Of a DNA stretch of 64,000 nucleotides, positions 36,661 to 49,050 are shown one piece after another. The position numbers and the translations under genes are program-made. Origin of the DNA: Zeus faber (lineage: Eukaryota; Chordata; Actinopteri; Zeiformes; Zeidae); the NCBI GenBank assembly GCA_960531495.1, contig OY482864.1:11507877-11571876 (forward strand), given 5' to 3'. The first letter of the stretch is position 1; every line of letters starts with the position of its first letter. The notes below the pieces were generated by a model that saw only the letters and a program-made list of their open reading frames with translations, did not search any database and was not told the origin of the DNA.

Positions 36661-39600
36661 TGAGGGTCGCTCAGTAAGAAGGCTACGAGATGATAGCTGG
36701 TTTCGCGAACACTTTATTAACTCAGTACACAGGTTACAGTGTCTCTCCTCGCAACTCTGTCTCTGCTTCTCATCTCTCTCATTCTCTCCACTCCTAAGAA
36801 CCACAACATGAACATCCTCCCTCACTCTCTGCCAATAACAGGTACGCTATCTCACCAAATCAATGTTATAGGTACAGTAGCTGAAAATGACTGACAAGCT
36901 TCACAGCCTATAGGTTTACTGCAATAAACAGTCCTTTATTTACCTTAGCTGAACTACTATCTCTGAACACAGTGACACTACACATAACATAACACTAACA
37001 AATAAAGTCTTTCAAATGACCATGGAGTCTGAGGTTTCTCCAAGGCACACACCCTGTCCAGTTTCAGGCACCTGCCCTTCTTCCTCTGGGGGTTATACAC
37101 CCAGACCAACTTCTTGACTTTGAAATGCTGTCCTCTGGCAGTTCCTGCCCTGGTCAGTGTGAATGACTTTGGGTGACTCGAATCTGCGGTACATTCCCTC
37201 CACCAATGCGTCCACTATGGTCTCCGCCTCCTGGTCCGGCAGGCTATATGCCTCTGGCCACTTGGTGAAATAGTCCATGGCAGTTAAGATGTAGTGGTTA
37301 CCCACCCACACAGATCAAGTACATCAATCCCTACTCTTTCCATGAGGCATCCCACTGGGAACTGTTGAAGCTGGGCATGAGATCTTTTTGTGGGGCCTTG
37401 ACGTGCAGTGCAACTTTTGCAGCAGCGGCAATAGTCTTCCACATCCCGCCTATGCTGGCCCCAGTTGAATCCCTGACTGAGGCGATGGAGTGTCTTGCAA
37501 ACCCCAAAGTGACCAGATCCCAGAGTGCCGTTCACTGCCTGGAGCATCACCTCCAGCAGGGCCATTGGCACCACCTACCACTATGTCTCTACCGTAGCTT
37601 GTTCTTTCCACCCCATCACACAAGTGCAGGGCTTCAGATATTGACCAGAGTCCCTTTGCAGCTCGAGAAAACATGGCAACCTCCTCTCATGGGGGTCTGA
37701 GCTGTGTTGCCACCCATGTGAGCACTTGTCTGATGTCAACATCCTTCTGTTTGTGCCCCCACTCTGCCGCATCCACAGCATGGCTGGCTGACAGACTCTC
37801 TTGGCACGACACTGCACATTTAAACTCAGTTTGCAGCCGCTCTCCCTCCTGTGCCTCCTTTTTCTCATAGGCACAGCGGGAAAGTGCGTCAGTGTTTCCA
37901 TGTTGTGAACCTAGTCTGGGGACCATAGTAAAATCATACGTCCGTAGCGCCACGATCCAGCGTGCCAGCTAGCCTTCCAGCTCTCTGAAAGACATGAGCC
38001 ACTGGAAGGCCGAGTGGTCAGTCCTGACTGTGAAGTGAAGGACCCCGAGGTAATATTTGAAATGCCGGATGGCACTCACCAGCAGCTCCCGCCTGGTGAC
38101 ACAGTAGCGATGTTCAGCCTTGTTGAATGTCCTGATGTGGTATGCCACTGCTCTCTCTCCTCCAGGCGTCACCTGGGCCAGCAAAGCGCCTGATCCGACA
38201 TTTATGGCGTCGGTATCAAGGATGAAAGGCAGGGTGGGATCAGGTGGGGAAAGAACCGGGGCCTCCACGAGGGCTCTCTGCAGTGAAGCGAATGTCACAT
38301 GACACTCCTTTGTCCACAAGAATGCCTCCCCTTTTTGCAGCAGGTGGAATAGGGGTGCAGCTATGCAGGACAACCACCTCACGAACCTTCTGTAGTAGGA
38401 GGACAGGACAAGGAAGCTCTTCAGGTCCCGCACAAAGCTGGGGGTGAGCCAGTCCTTCACTGCTTGTACCCTCTCGTCCATTGTGCAGATACCACTATCT
38501 CCAAGCCTGTGGCCTAGCAATGTGACCTCACGTCTCATAAAGAAGCATTTCTCGGGGTACAGTTTTAATCCTGCTGTTGCCCCCCTCTACAGTACACCGC
38601 TGAGGGCCCCGAGCGTTGACTCTTAGGCCTCACCATGATAAAGGATGTCGTCCAGGTACACACTGGTGGTAGGGGATGTTGTAAAGTACCTTGTCCATCA
38701 GTCTCTAAAATGTGGCAGGGGTATTGCAGAGACTGAACGGAAGGGGGTAGGGATCCTTTTTGATCTTATCCTTCAGCTTTTTGGGCCATGAAGATCCGGG
38801 AGGCCCAGGGGCTGGTTAAAGTCTAAATGAGTCCAGCCCATTGCATCTCTCGCAGGGCTATGTCCACCGCTGTCTGCCTGGCCAGGGGAAGACGTCGTGG
38901 TCTCATCCTAATGGGCTGTGCATCTCCAGTTTCAATGTTGTGCTAGATGAGATCTGTCCGGCCCACACTGCCCCTAACAGTGAAAAACAGCCTGTGAACT
39001 CCAGCAGGAGCTGCCACAGTAGATCCTGTTCACTGGGAGACAGTCCATCACGGTTTTTCTGCCAGACCTCCCTTGGAGCCAAGACTCTCTCCCCCTGTCA
39101 GACGGTGCTACGGGTACCGATTGTGGGTGTAGACCAGCGACAGGCAGGGTTGAGGCAGTGCGGTTAGCTTTTTGGAGGAGGTGCAGCAGGCAGCCATGTT
39201 GGTTGTTATATCAGCTGCCGCACTGCAATGGTGTGGGTCACTGGACAGCCTGGCTGGGGCGGCCGCCTAGACATCTGGATGACCTGTCCATTTGGAGAGT
39301 AGTGAAGAGTTCCTCTTTTTCTATTGATGATACAGCCCAACGCCCTGAGAACATCCAGTCCCAGTATACACTTCTCCAGGGTTGCAACCTACATCGGGCA
39401 GCAAGCCAACTTCTTTCCCACCCCAGAGTCATTAATGCCTTTCCCACCATGGGAGCCCATTTCTCCAGTGTCTGAAGTTTCACTATGGTGGGGAAAACAA
39501 TTTTTCTACTTTTCACCACGTCGGTTTTCACGGGGGTTGCTTAAGAACCTGTATCAACCAGCGCAGAGCAGCATGTCCATTCAATAGTCACTGGGGCGTA

Positions 39601-40134
39601 CCAGCAGTCTCCTATACAAGTTTGGCCAAGCACCACAAGTCGCTGCAGCTAGCTGTCTGGATCACCTGCCGGTCACCATGCCTCCATTTGGCTGTGCTGT
39701 GTTGCTTCCTCACTTGGACAGGGTTGGGACGCAGTGTCAGGGGTATGCGCCCCCTGTCCCGTTTCCCTGAACCGCAGGAGTATGTGGGCAATGCCGGACC
39801 AGGTGGCCAGGCTGTCAACATCCCCAGCAGGTCCTCGAGCATGTCCTGGGCCACCGCTCCTTTCCCATTGTGAGAGCCTGCTCTAGTTGAGTTTGTCCCC
39901 TCCCCAGGCAGGTTCTGCTGCATTTAACTCAGTCCTACTTGCAGCTCTCACCTTTGGTGAATTGTCAAACAAGGCGCCCTGTGTGACTGAAATGACTGAC
40001 AGGCTTCACAGCCTATATATCACTGCAATAAACAGTCCTTTATCTGTTTATCTGTCCTTTATATCTTAGCTGAACTCCTATCTCTTAACACAGTGACTCA
40101 TAAAAAAACACGAACATGTCAACCAGTGCATTTA
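36661..40134 (-). mobile_element. gypsy LTR retrotransposon inserted in the L1 LINE
   Basis: Minus-strand order is a CCHC zinc knuckle near 39790-39830 (a stop replaces one spacer residue), protease VDTGS at 39544-39558, RT with YLDDIL at 38641-38658, RT connection/RNase H from 38538 (LLGHRLGDSGI, DTDAINVGSGALLAQ), then integrase (CKSCTARQGPTKRS at about 37410; MDYFTKWPEAY; HTDQGRN at about 37150). Integrase stops short after HTDQGRN and the gag start is missing. Diverged LTR text (CTTCACAGCCTATA, CAATAAACAGTCCTTTAT) occurs at 36884-36975 and 39976-40100. The low-coordinate end is TGAGGGTCGC. AATAT flanks both sides (36656-36660, 40135-40139). Confidence 0.85.
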
Positions 40135-40139
40135 AATAT

Positions 40140-41429
40140 ATTTTATTCCACTCAAATGCCTGGTGACGATCTTGTCATTGCTGCAGTTGACGCTAAAATA
40201 GCATTCCATCAGGTCAAATGGAATTATTTTTTTAATGTACTTCACAAATTCAAACTAGATGAAAATCATCTAATCATTAAATTGAGCGAATTGCTGTATA
40301 CAAGTCCTAGGGCCAGAATATTAATAATCCATACAATATCCCTCAAATTTACACTACACAGAGGTGCACGACAGGCTGCCACCTGTTGCCCCTACCATTT
40401 GCTGTTGCAATAAAGCCTCTAGCCCATAATATATGAAACAAGCTAGCCTCCACCAAGACTTATTTCCTAGTAGGACACAGACAGGACGTGTAATAGAATT
40501 TCCCTTTACTCTTGATTATATATTATTATATATCAAAAAGCAAGACGTGAGCATTCCCTGCATATTAGAGATCACCTCCTTTGGTAGCCTCTCCGGTATT
40601 AATTGGACTAAGTGTAAGCTCATACCAATCAGAGTGCATAATCCAAATCATTTGAACTGATTTCCATTCAGGGTGACTTATGACAAATTCACCTATTTAG
40701 GTATACAGGTCACTAGGAGACAGAAGTGACCTGTATATAAAGAAAATGTTCCTCCCTTTATCTCTAATTTACAGTCCTGTCTCCAAAACTGGCACACTTT
40801 GCACCTTTCCCTTATTGGCAGAGTTACTGCAATTAAGACCATCTTCCTAACTCAACTGGTCTACTTATTCCAAAATCTCCCAGTTTATGTAACTTAAGTT
40901 ATATTCAGTTATCATTCCGTTTCTCTGGAATAACAAATCTCACAGAATAAAAAAGAAAAGCCTTTTTGCAAACCCAAGGTAGAAGGAGGCCTAGCCCAAC
41001 CTAGCCTCATTTCAACAACTGGTCAACAAATTTAAATTATATAAATCAAACTTCCTTAGATACCTCCAGATAAGGGACTATGTTCGGAAGAGCATAGCAT
41101 CATATGGGAGTTTAGCTGACTCGATACTTCGATCTGACTTTTCACCATACGTTTCTCACCTTCTGTTCACCCTTTAGACAACTCTACTAGACAACAGGGC
41201 AGCCATGTCTTGGATGAAAGAGAACTGGGAATGAGATCTGAATATCCAGATGACTGAGGAACAATGGAGTGACAGCTTGAACCAACTTCATGGATGCTCC
41301 ATGAAATTTCAAATTAGAGTACATAGGTTGCACTTTTCCAAAGCAAATCTTAACAGGTAGTTCCCCTCAGTTTCTCCAATATGTGACGAGTGTAAAGCTG
41401 ATGAAGCCACTCTTGCACACAGCTACATT
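40140..41429 (+). pseudogene. L1-type LINE ORF2, middle segment (RT and C-terminal region)
   Basis: Continues the frame broken at 36660: DDLVIAAVDAKIAFHQVKW, FKLDEN, LYTSPRARI, FTLHRGARQ. These are LINE RT motifs with the catalytic FADD-region partly lost to frameshift. The text runs to AHSYI at 41429 and is interrupted there by a MITE. Confidence 0.8.
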
Positions 41430-41432
41430 CAG

Positions 41433-42499
41433 GGACAAATTCACAAAGAGATTGCGTGGCTTTTTCGGCCGCTAAACTGGTAAAAATAACAGAAAAAGCA
41501 AGCGTCTCATTCACAAAGCACCCTCAAAGAGTGAAATGCACCGCTAACTGCGCTGCCACATATGGTGCAAAATTGGCCCCTTTTTATGCAAATTAGTCTC
41601 AATAGCATTCAATTCAGAAACACTAGCGCTAATAGCCATAAGCAGTTATTAGTGACATTATTACCATCTGCAGAGAGTTGGTGGTAATTGCGTGAGACCA
41701 AAAAGAACACAAAAAAAGGCAGCGGAGCGCAATGGTCTTCAGAGAACTGGTGCAACTGAAGCACATTTATGAGGGGCATCATGCTCAGACTTCCCAGTAA
41801 TCTGTAAATAATATTTTGACATTATTATAATTCTTATTACTGTCAAGGCATCTATAGGTAGCAGAATGCGCAGCAGTCTGTGGTTTTCAAAACGCACCCC
41901 GAAAGCAACTTGTTGAATCTTTGAATTATTTATTGTACAAAAAATGGGTTACAAATGTTGACAAAAGCGGTTTTATATTTCTTATTAAACTCAAAAGATA
42001 TCTAAAAAACAACTAAAAGTTATAAGGAATAGCGATAAAATGGTCAAAACTGGCATTGAACCAAAAATGCCATTGAAGCCCAGGTCCATGGACAGCTCCA
42101 CATGGCAACATAGTGCAGTTAGCAGTGCGTGTTAGCCTTTTTGGGTGAATTAGACGCTTGCTTTTTCTGTTAAAAAAAAGATGATTTTAAAGTTTTATAT
42201 TTATTTAAGACTGATCATTTGTAAAACAGGCAAGTATAGAGCAGTGGCGTAAATGCATAATGGCTCTCCAATGGAGACTGCCCGCCGCTGATGCGCCACA
42301 TGGATAATTTTTATCAGACGCAAAACAAGGGCATATTGCACTCAATAGAAAAACTTTATGGGCGTGTTTGCGCTGGCATATCATTAGCGCAATATCTTTT
42401 GTGAATGGAACTCTAAGATGGCACAGATAGCGCTCACAATTCATGCACAATTCATGGTGCTATTCGTGGCCACAATCTATTCTTTGTGAATTCACCTCT
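41433..42499. mobile_element. 1067-bp MITE, AATTCACAAAG termini, inserted in the L1 LINE
   Basis: The left end GGACAAATTCACAAAG is matched by the inverse of CTTTGTGAATTCACCTC at the right. CAG abuts both ends (41430-41432, 42500-42502). The LINE codons read straight through if it is removed (SYI-Q-CPKVK). A non-autonomous DNA element; superfamily unassigned. Confidence 0.8.
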
Positions 42500-42502
42500 C
42501 AG

Positions 42503-43253
42503 TGTCCTAAAGTGAAGACGTATTGGTGTAACATTTTTGATATTATTTAGGAAATTCTTGAGCAAGCCAGACTCTCAAACATTTCATTTTTAACATTTCT
42601 GAGACTTTAAATAATCTCACGTCGGCTCACAGACAATTTGTTAACTATTGCCTCGTGCCTGCAAAGAAATGCTTACTGATGTTGTGGAAAGGTAACGACA
42701 CTCCTAGCGCGAAAATGTGGCTTGCTGATCCTGTTAATACTCTTGAGGGGAAGAGGATCAGATATATACTAGAAGGGATCAATGTATTCAACTTTACCTG
42801 GCAACCTCTTATTCAATGCCTAGAAAGAACGCCAAATAGTGTCTAACACTGTGTTTTACAGTGTTTTACTCACTTAGTCATAATTCAGGATCTGTGGTTT
42901 CGGCCTGTTCGGGGCGGGCGGGGCGAGGGTTGGGGGTTTTGTGTACTTATATGTTCTTTATTATTGTCCTCATCATGATTATTATAATAACTTATTATTA
43001 TTATTTTAAATATAATTATTGATTCTATTTACTTATTTTATTATAAGCTTATATATAGGCTATATTTCATAAATACCTTTGCTATTTTATATGTTGGATT
43101 ATTACTATATATTGTCTCTTCCTTTTTTTTGGTTTTCTGTATCCCCCTCTTAAAAAAGATATGGTCTCTGTAATGTCAAAAGTTGCATATTTACAAATAT
43201 TTCTGTATCCTGGTCTCCATTCTCAACAAAAATGTTCAAACAAAAAAAGAAAA
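42503..43253 (+). pseudogene. L1-type LINE, 3' end and A-rich tail
   Basis: Resumes at CPKVKTYW after the MITE, carries the decayed ORF2 C-terminus (ARLSNISF, LARKCGL), an AT-rich 3' UTR, and ends with CAAACAAAAAAAGAAAATAA. It abuts the truncated ERV. Confidence 0.7.
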
Positions 43254-45031
43254 TAATTCACAACCGAGTATTCCACAAGCGGGTCACCAGCCGGTGACCT
43301 TTGTGCAGACCCATCGACTTCCATATTATAATTTACAAGCGCTTCAGTTGCAAGATCTGGGTGGGGTGAAGACACAATGGCTATCTCTTCCAAGCAGTGA
43401 TATGGATTTCCATTGTCAGCCCGTGGGGAGAAGAGTAGCTGGATTAAGAAAGGTGCATCACTTCAAAGTGACATGAGGAAGTGAAAGCAGCATATGTTGA
43501 TAATGGAGAGGTGTTGCTGGAGAGAAATGAGCCATTTTGCTCGGTAGCAAGATGGAGGGTACTCCATGTGGTACTAAAACAATGAACGGACAGAACACCA
43601 CAAGGGAGGCAGATGCAGCTACTACGATAGATGCGGCACTTATTGCAGGCATACAAGCAAATAACCCACTCACCACAGTCCCAACTTTCCGGGATAATAT
43701 GCAAAGGGGACGTAGTTTATCTCCATGAGGTAACTCAAACATGGAGCAGATGCTGCAGAGCTTGTTTAAGTGCAACGAAACTTTCTTCCGCTTTAGGTGT
43801 CCAATCAACTGTATCTGACGACTTTAAGCCCTTCCCATGAGCCATTGCTGATAATGGTTGGGCAAGTATCGCCCAATCCACAATCCAAGAGCATCAGTAA
43901 CTACAGCATCCTAAAAATGACATCACTTGTTTTTTAGTCTGTTGTTTTGGCATTTCCAAAATGAAGGCAACTCTAGTGTTGACCAGGGGGCAACCCTGTG
44001 ATGAAATGTCCTTGCCCAAATAGTGAACGTTCTTGTGTAATAGTTTGTAGTAGTAGTAGTTTCGTTTTAGACACTTTGTGACCATTTTGAGCTAAGTTTT
44101 AGGAGAGCCTGTGTATCGGCAACACATGACTCCTTGTCTGGTGAGCTGATCAGTAAATCATCGACATATTGATTGAATGTGCTGCCATTCATGAATTCGA
44201 AACCAGCTATATTTTCTCCTAATGCGGCAGAGAACACTGGTGGAGGACTCTGCATAGAACTGTGGCATGCGAGTCCATGTATAACGCTTCCCTTTTAAAG
44301 TGCAAGCAAACCACAATTGTGACTCTCTGTCTACAGGGATGTTAAAGCATTTGCAAGGTCAATAACAGTAAAACATTTTGCTGAACCCGGGACTTGAGAC
44401 AAAATATTTGTGGAATTAAGAACAACAGGCGCTCTGTGATGAGCGGCGTCATTCACAGCACGCACATTTTGAACAAAACACCATGAGACTCCGTCTGCCT
44501 TCTTAACAGGCAGCATTGGTGTATTGCATGGAGATGAGGGACAGGGTACAACAATGCCTGCTTCTCAGAGTGATTCTAATACAGGGCGAATTCCTAACAC
44601 GTCATCCGGTCGCAACGGATATTGTAGTTTACACGGCTGGGTGCCCCTGACCAAGCCACTGGCAAAAGAGCTGGGTCTATTCTATTCTAATTTTATTTAT
44701 GGCCCAGAGCGTCTTAGGCACCCCCTTTAACGCAGGGTTTTCATCTACATTAAAGTTAAATTAAATCTGTGTTTGTTTTTGGTAACAGAGAAGAGGTGGA
44801 CAGATTGAATAGCCATAAAGGTTGATTGATAAGAAAACCAGACATTACTTATTGGGATAAATTGACTCCCATCAGGATGCACCTGCCAATCCGTTATGCT
44901 TACACATATGACAACCCAAGGGCCAATAGATTTCCATGATATATTTGGTAATTTTGCCAACGACACATGTGGAAGGGTATCATAAACATCATAGCAGGCA
45001 TCTTGTGTCGGGTCAATCGGGTAGTTAACGC

Positions 45032-45613
45032 TAGGGATGGGCATTTTAATTTTTTTGTTTGTTGTCAACGACCAACAAGAATTTCGGTCAATTAGTTGTC
45101 TAGCCATGACGTCATAACCCCCCCCCCCCCCAAACATATAGACTATTACCCGCATGTAACTACTAGAGATGCAACAGTACACAGAATGTTATTAAACTGT
45201 TTGGTAAGTTGTAACGGCGTGGTAGCAGACGGGCCAATGTTAATAATCCATCCAATGAGTGATTTTGTTCCAGATTCTGCCATGTTTGTTTAAAATTGCT
45301 TGTGTTGTTAGTCTACTCTGTCTTTAAGTGAAATACTTTGATGCCGAAGTTGCAAATGACCCTAAATCACAGTAGTAGAACCGTGGTAAGACAGCTTCAT
45401 CACACACAACGCGCACTCTACTTTGTTCTCAGGTTGGGTAAAATACTGCCATACTTCGTTCTGTCTGGGGAGATGAACTCGCTGCAATCATTCTCTCATA
45501 CAAACTTGTTTTTCTGTGTGCTCCACCTATTAGAGTCCGGGCAGTGTTTCTCGTGATGCGTGTGCTACACTTATTTGAGTCAACTATTAGTCGACTAATC
45601 ATGCCCTTCCCTC
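45032..45613. mobile_element. hAT-type MITE (582 bp) in the ERV
   Basis: Ends are TAGGGATGGGCAT and, inverted, GAGGGAAGGGCAT. The 8-bp flanks GTTAACGC (45024-45031) and GTTAAGGC (45614-45621) differ by one base, fitting a hAT target duplication. There is no transposase frame. Confidence 0.8.
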
Positions 45614-46660
45614 GTTAAGGCAAAATATTGTGGCGAGTAGAGTATTCCCTTTCCTGATAACAATTCACATTTATGACTTTCCTCAACCATTTCTTCTCAA
45701 ACTCTTCATCCTTTCCTTCATCACTAATTCTGGCAGTACAATGCAATTCTAAAGGGTCCATAAAATCTCCTCTGTGCTTCCACAGTTCCTTAGCTTTTGT
45801 TATAAATTCTTTCTTAAGGGAATGTGGACTGCCTTTCTGTAAATCCCATGGATATTGATAACCTTTTAGGTTACACTGAACCATGGAATATTCTGCATCT
45901 TTCCTAACACGTGAGATTTGAAGACCACTTGCTGTACATCTGATGGTAATGACTAATAACACATCAATGAATGGGGCAACAGTTCCATGAAGCAGTGACG
46001 TAATGTTATAGTGTTAGCTTCATCTTCATTGTCAATTTTACACCTGGAGGTACGGTGAGACTCTCTACCATTATTAGTTCTGCTGCTCCTACAATGGCAG
46101 TGGAGCGTCCCAATAATGGTGGACTTGAGTTGAGTTTATAATTGCATAGCACTGAGTATCTTGCACCAGAGTCGACGAGAAAAGGTATTGACTCACTATT
46201 TATCTGGAGGACAATCGTTGGGCAGAACAAGGAGGATGAATGTGTTCTCTAGGTAGGGGTCTTCTGAGGCATCTGGGAGTAGGGGCATCTGTTGGGGCCA
46301 GGCTGTTGTTTTCTCTCACTTCTGCCGCGGGACGTCCTCGTTCCAGACGCCATCCTTTTTGTCCTCCTTCCTGTTAGTTCTGTTCGAATAGTAACGGGCG
46401 TAATGTCCCTGTTTGTTTCAGTAGTAGCATACAAAGGTACGGTCACCACTGTTCCCTGGTCCCTCTTGGCCTGCCACGTGTTCTCATCTGCTCCTCCTTG
46501 GCCTGGCGCCTATTCTGACCTACTTTGTCCTCCTGGGCTTTGTTCTTTTCCAAGTCCCCATTGGTTCCTCCAAAGGAAAGACAGTTGAGCCACTTGCAAG
46601 TTATCAGCTGTCGCGGCGCAATTGTTTTTCTGCTTTCTGTTTATTGTGGTGGTTTGTCAT

Positions 46661-47064
46661 TGTGGCGGGCCAAGGGGGCATGGTTAAGCTGCCACTGCAG
46701 ACAGGCTGTGCAGGCTCCCATCCCGTGGCCACTCAGCTGCTGCGGATCAGGCGAATCAACAGAGGGGCTCCGCTGATTCGTCCGATCCAGAACCAGGAAG
46801 TAATTTAGGGTTTGTTTTTCCCGCAGTGAGGGAGATGAACTGTGTGCTTGAGGGACACGCTTGCGGACCAGGCAAGACAAGCGCTGATCAGAGCAAGTCG
46901 GACATGTCACAGCGGCAGCAAGCCTAAATTCCGCCCTTTTGGTTCTGGACCAGACGAATCAGCAAAACGCTTGATTTGCCCAATCCGCAGCAGCTGAGCA
47001 ATCCCGGATGGGAGCCTTGCACCGCCTGTTTGCATCGGTGACCACGCCCCCTTGGCCCGCCACA
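46661..47064. mobile_element. 404-bp fold-back DNA element with 5-bp duplication GTCAT
   Basis: Both ends read TGTGGCGGGCCAAGGGGGC inward. The arms remain similar for about 130 bp (CAGCTGCTGCGGAT, GCTGATTCGTC, CCAGAACC in both), around a ~140-bp centre. GTCAT lies immediately outside each end (46656-46660, 47065-47069). The surrounding gag frame reads through (FKRHIIHD) when it is removed. Confidence 0.85.
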
Positions 47065-47323
47065 GTCATGTATTATGTGCCGTTTGAAATCGGCGAGGGA
47101 AGCGCCCTTGTACCCTATGCAGGTGGTGCAGGCAGTCTTTCTGATTTCTGGCTGTAGACCTTTGATAAGAGCATTTTTTAGCGGTAGCTCATATTGGCTG
47201 TGGTTATCTTGGGGGCACAAAGTGCTTGGGGTAATCATCTAGACCCTCATCATGTTTTTGTTTGCAAGCTCTAATCTTTTCCCACATCATGATAGTGGGC
47301 TGCGACAATTTGTCCTAATACTA

Positions 47324-48289
47324 CCGTATTTTCCGGACTATAAGCCGCTACTTTTTTCCTAGGTTTTGAACCATGCGGCTTATACAAAGGTGCGGCTATT
47401 CTGTGGATTTTTCGTCCACCGCTAGTGGCGCTCTAACCGGAATTAGAATCAAAAATAAGATCGACGAAAAATCAATGCAAAGAAGAATATGCTACTTTTT
47501 CTTTAGCAGATAGAACGCGGACGATAAATTACCAACTGGTAATTATTTTCAAATCCTCGCCCCTTCATCATGGAACCCACATGAAGAAGTTCGTATGATG
47601 CAAGTTTTAAGTTGAAGGCCATCGACATCAGTGTGAATCGGGCATTTAAAGCTGCACTCCGGGTTGAGTGGGAGGCTTGGATGACAAGTGGTGAGAAGTC
47701 ATTCACAAAAACTGGCCGCATGCGAAAAGCATCTTTTTCAGATGTCTGTCAGTGGACCCTAACAGCGTGGAGTGCTGTGAAAAAATCCACCATCACCAAC
47801 GGGTTCCGAAAGGCTGGATTGCTACGCGAAGAGAGCGGCGCACCTACAGAGTCAACTTCACCGGAGGATGACAGTGACACGGAGAGCGAGACTGATGGAG
47901 ACAGATGTGATGAAGCGCTTCTGAGGCTGTTCAACTCCGACACTGAAGAAGTCGACTTCATGGGTTTCAGCGAAGATGATTAAAGTGACTTGTGGTTTCA
48001 AACACAGGAGAGATGAAGGTAAATAAATGCAGTTTTTTTTCCCTTGGTTCTGTTCCGTTTTAATCAGCAAAGTTGCTGCCGTGTTAAAAGGCACTGCTCG
48101 GAAAGAATCTGTTCAGGTACATACATGTACATTTACAGTTCAAAATCGTTCTGTACATGCAGTAAATATCTAATTTTTCAACATAGATATCTGCGGCTTA
48201 TAGCCCGGTGCGGCTTGTATATCTCTTTTTTTTTAAATAGAGCGGATGCGGCTTATATACAGGTGCGCTCTATAGTCCGGAAAATACGG
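47324..48289 (+). mobile_element. 966-bp pogo-like element (Tc1/mariner superfamily), internally deleted
   Basis: TIRs CCGTATTTTCCGGACTATA and its inverse, flanked by TA on both sides. On the plus strand, SYDASFKLKAI (N-terminal DNA-binding text) is joined directly to DISVNRAFKAAL (DDE_1 C-terminus). The frame stays open to an acidic tail (SPEDDSDTESETDGD, FNSDTEEVDFMGFSEDD) and stops at 47983. The catalytic DDE core is gone and an in-frame TGA lies upstream, so it is non-autonomous. Confidence 0.85.
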
Positions 48290-49050
48290 TAGTTTAAGTT
48301 GAAGCATGTATGGAGACCCAACAGCGAGATCAAAAACTGCAGTGTATTCCCCTCCCGCATTTACGTCTTGCAATCCCAATCCTAAGCCTTTCATGAAAGA
48401 TTTGTTGGAACTCTCATGGTGTGGGACGGTGTTGTTGTACTAACCGTCGGACGGTGGTGGTATGTAGGCCTTCTGCGTTGGAGGAAGATATCCGATCACT
48501 AGGGCCATTTCTTTTACCTTCCACGGCCAGTAGACCAGGACCGGATCAGCACCCGCCTGGGGATTGAGACACTCCAGTATTGAGATACTCCACATGTCGT
48601 TTCCATCGGATTGGAGGGAACCATTGTATACTTGTGTATCGGTCCCAGTTGGCTTCTTGTTCGGTGGGCGACAGGTTTTCTCCGCTTTCCACTCCGTGTC
48701 CTTGTTGGGGGTTCTGTGGAGAAGGTGAACAGGGACTGGGGGAAGACAGATTCAATCAACTGGATGCACAACACACTAGGCTTCGGGGGCCCACCACCTG
48801 AGCATGTTGTGAAGCCGGGGCTGGAGTTGGCATTTGGGCTCGTGGTTGCACATAGGAGGGTGGGTGATCTTAGATTAGACTATAACTTTATTTGTTGTAC
48901 TGTGTGTTCCCCATGTTTACGGACAATACATTTTGCCGGACTGGTCCGTTCCATTTTCGGAGTGGCTTTTGCGCTCCTTCCTCCCCCGTCTCAGTGGATG
49001 GTGGAATATGGGGGGAAAAGAAAGACAATCAGATTATTTTCCATACATAC

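Noticed and set aside
47612-47983. Independent small acidic protein gene
   Set aside because: No ATG; the frame begins inside pogo-like text between TIRs, with an in-frame TGA just upstream.
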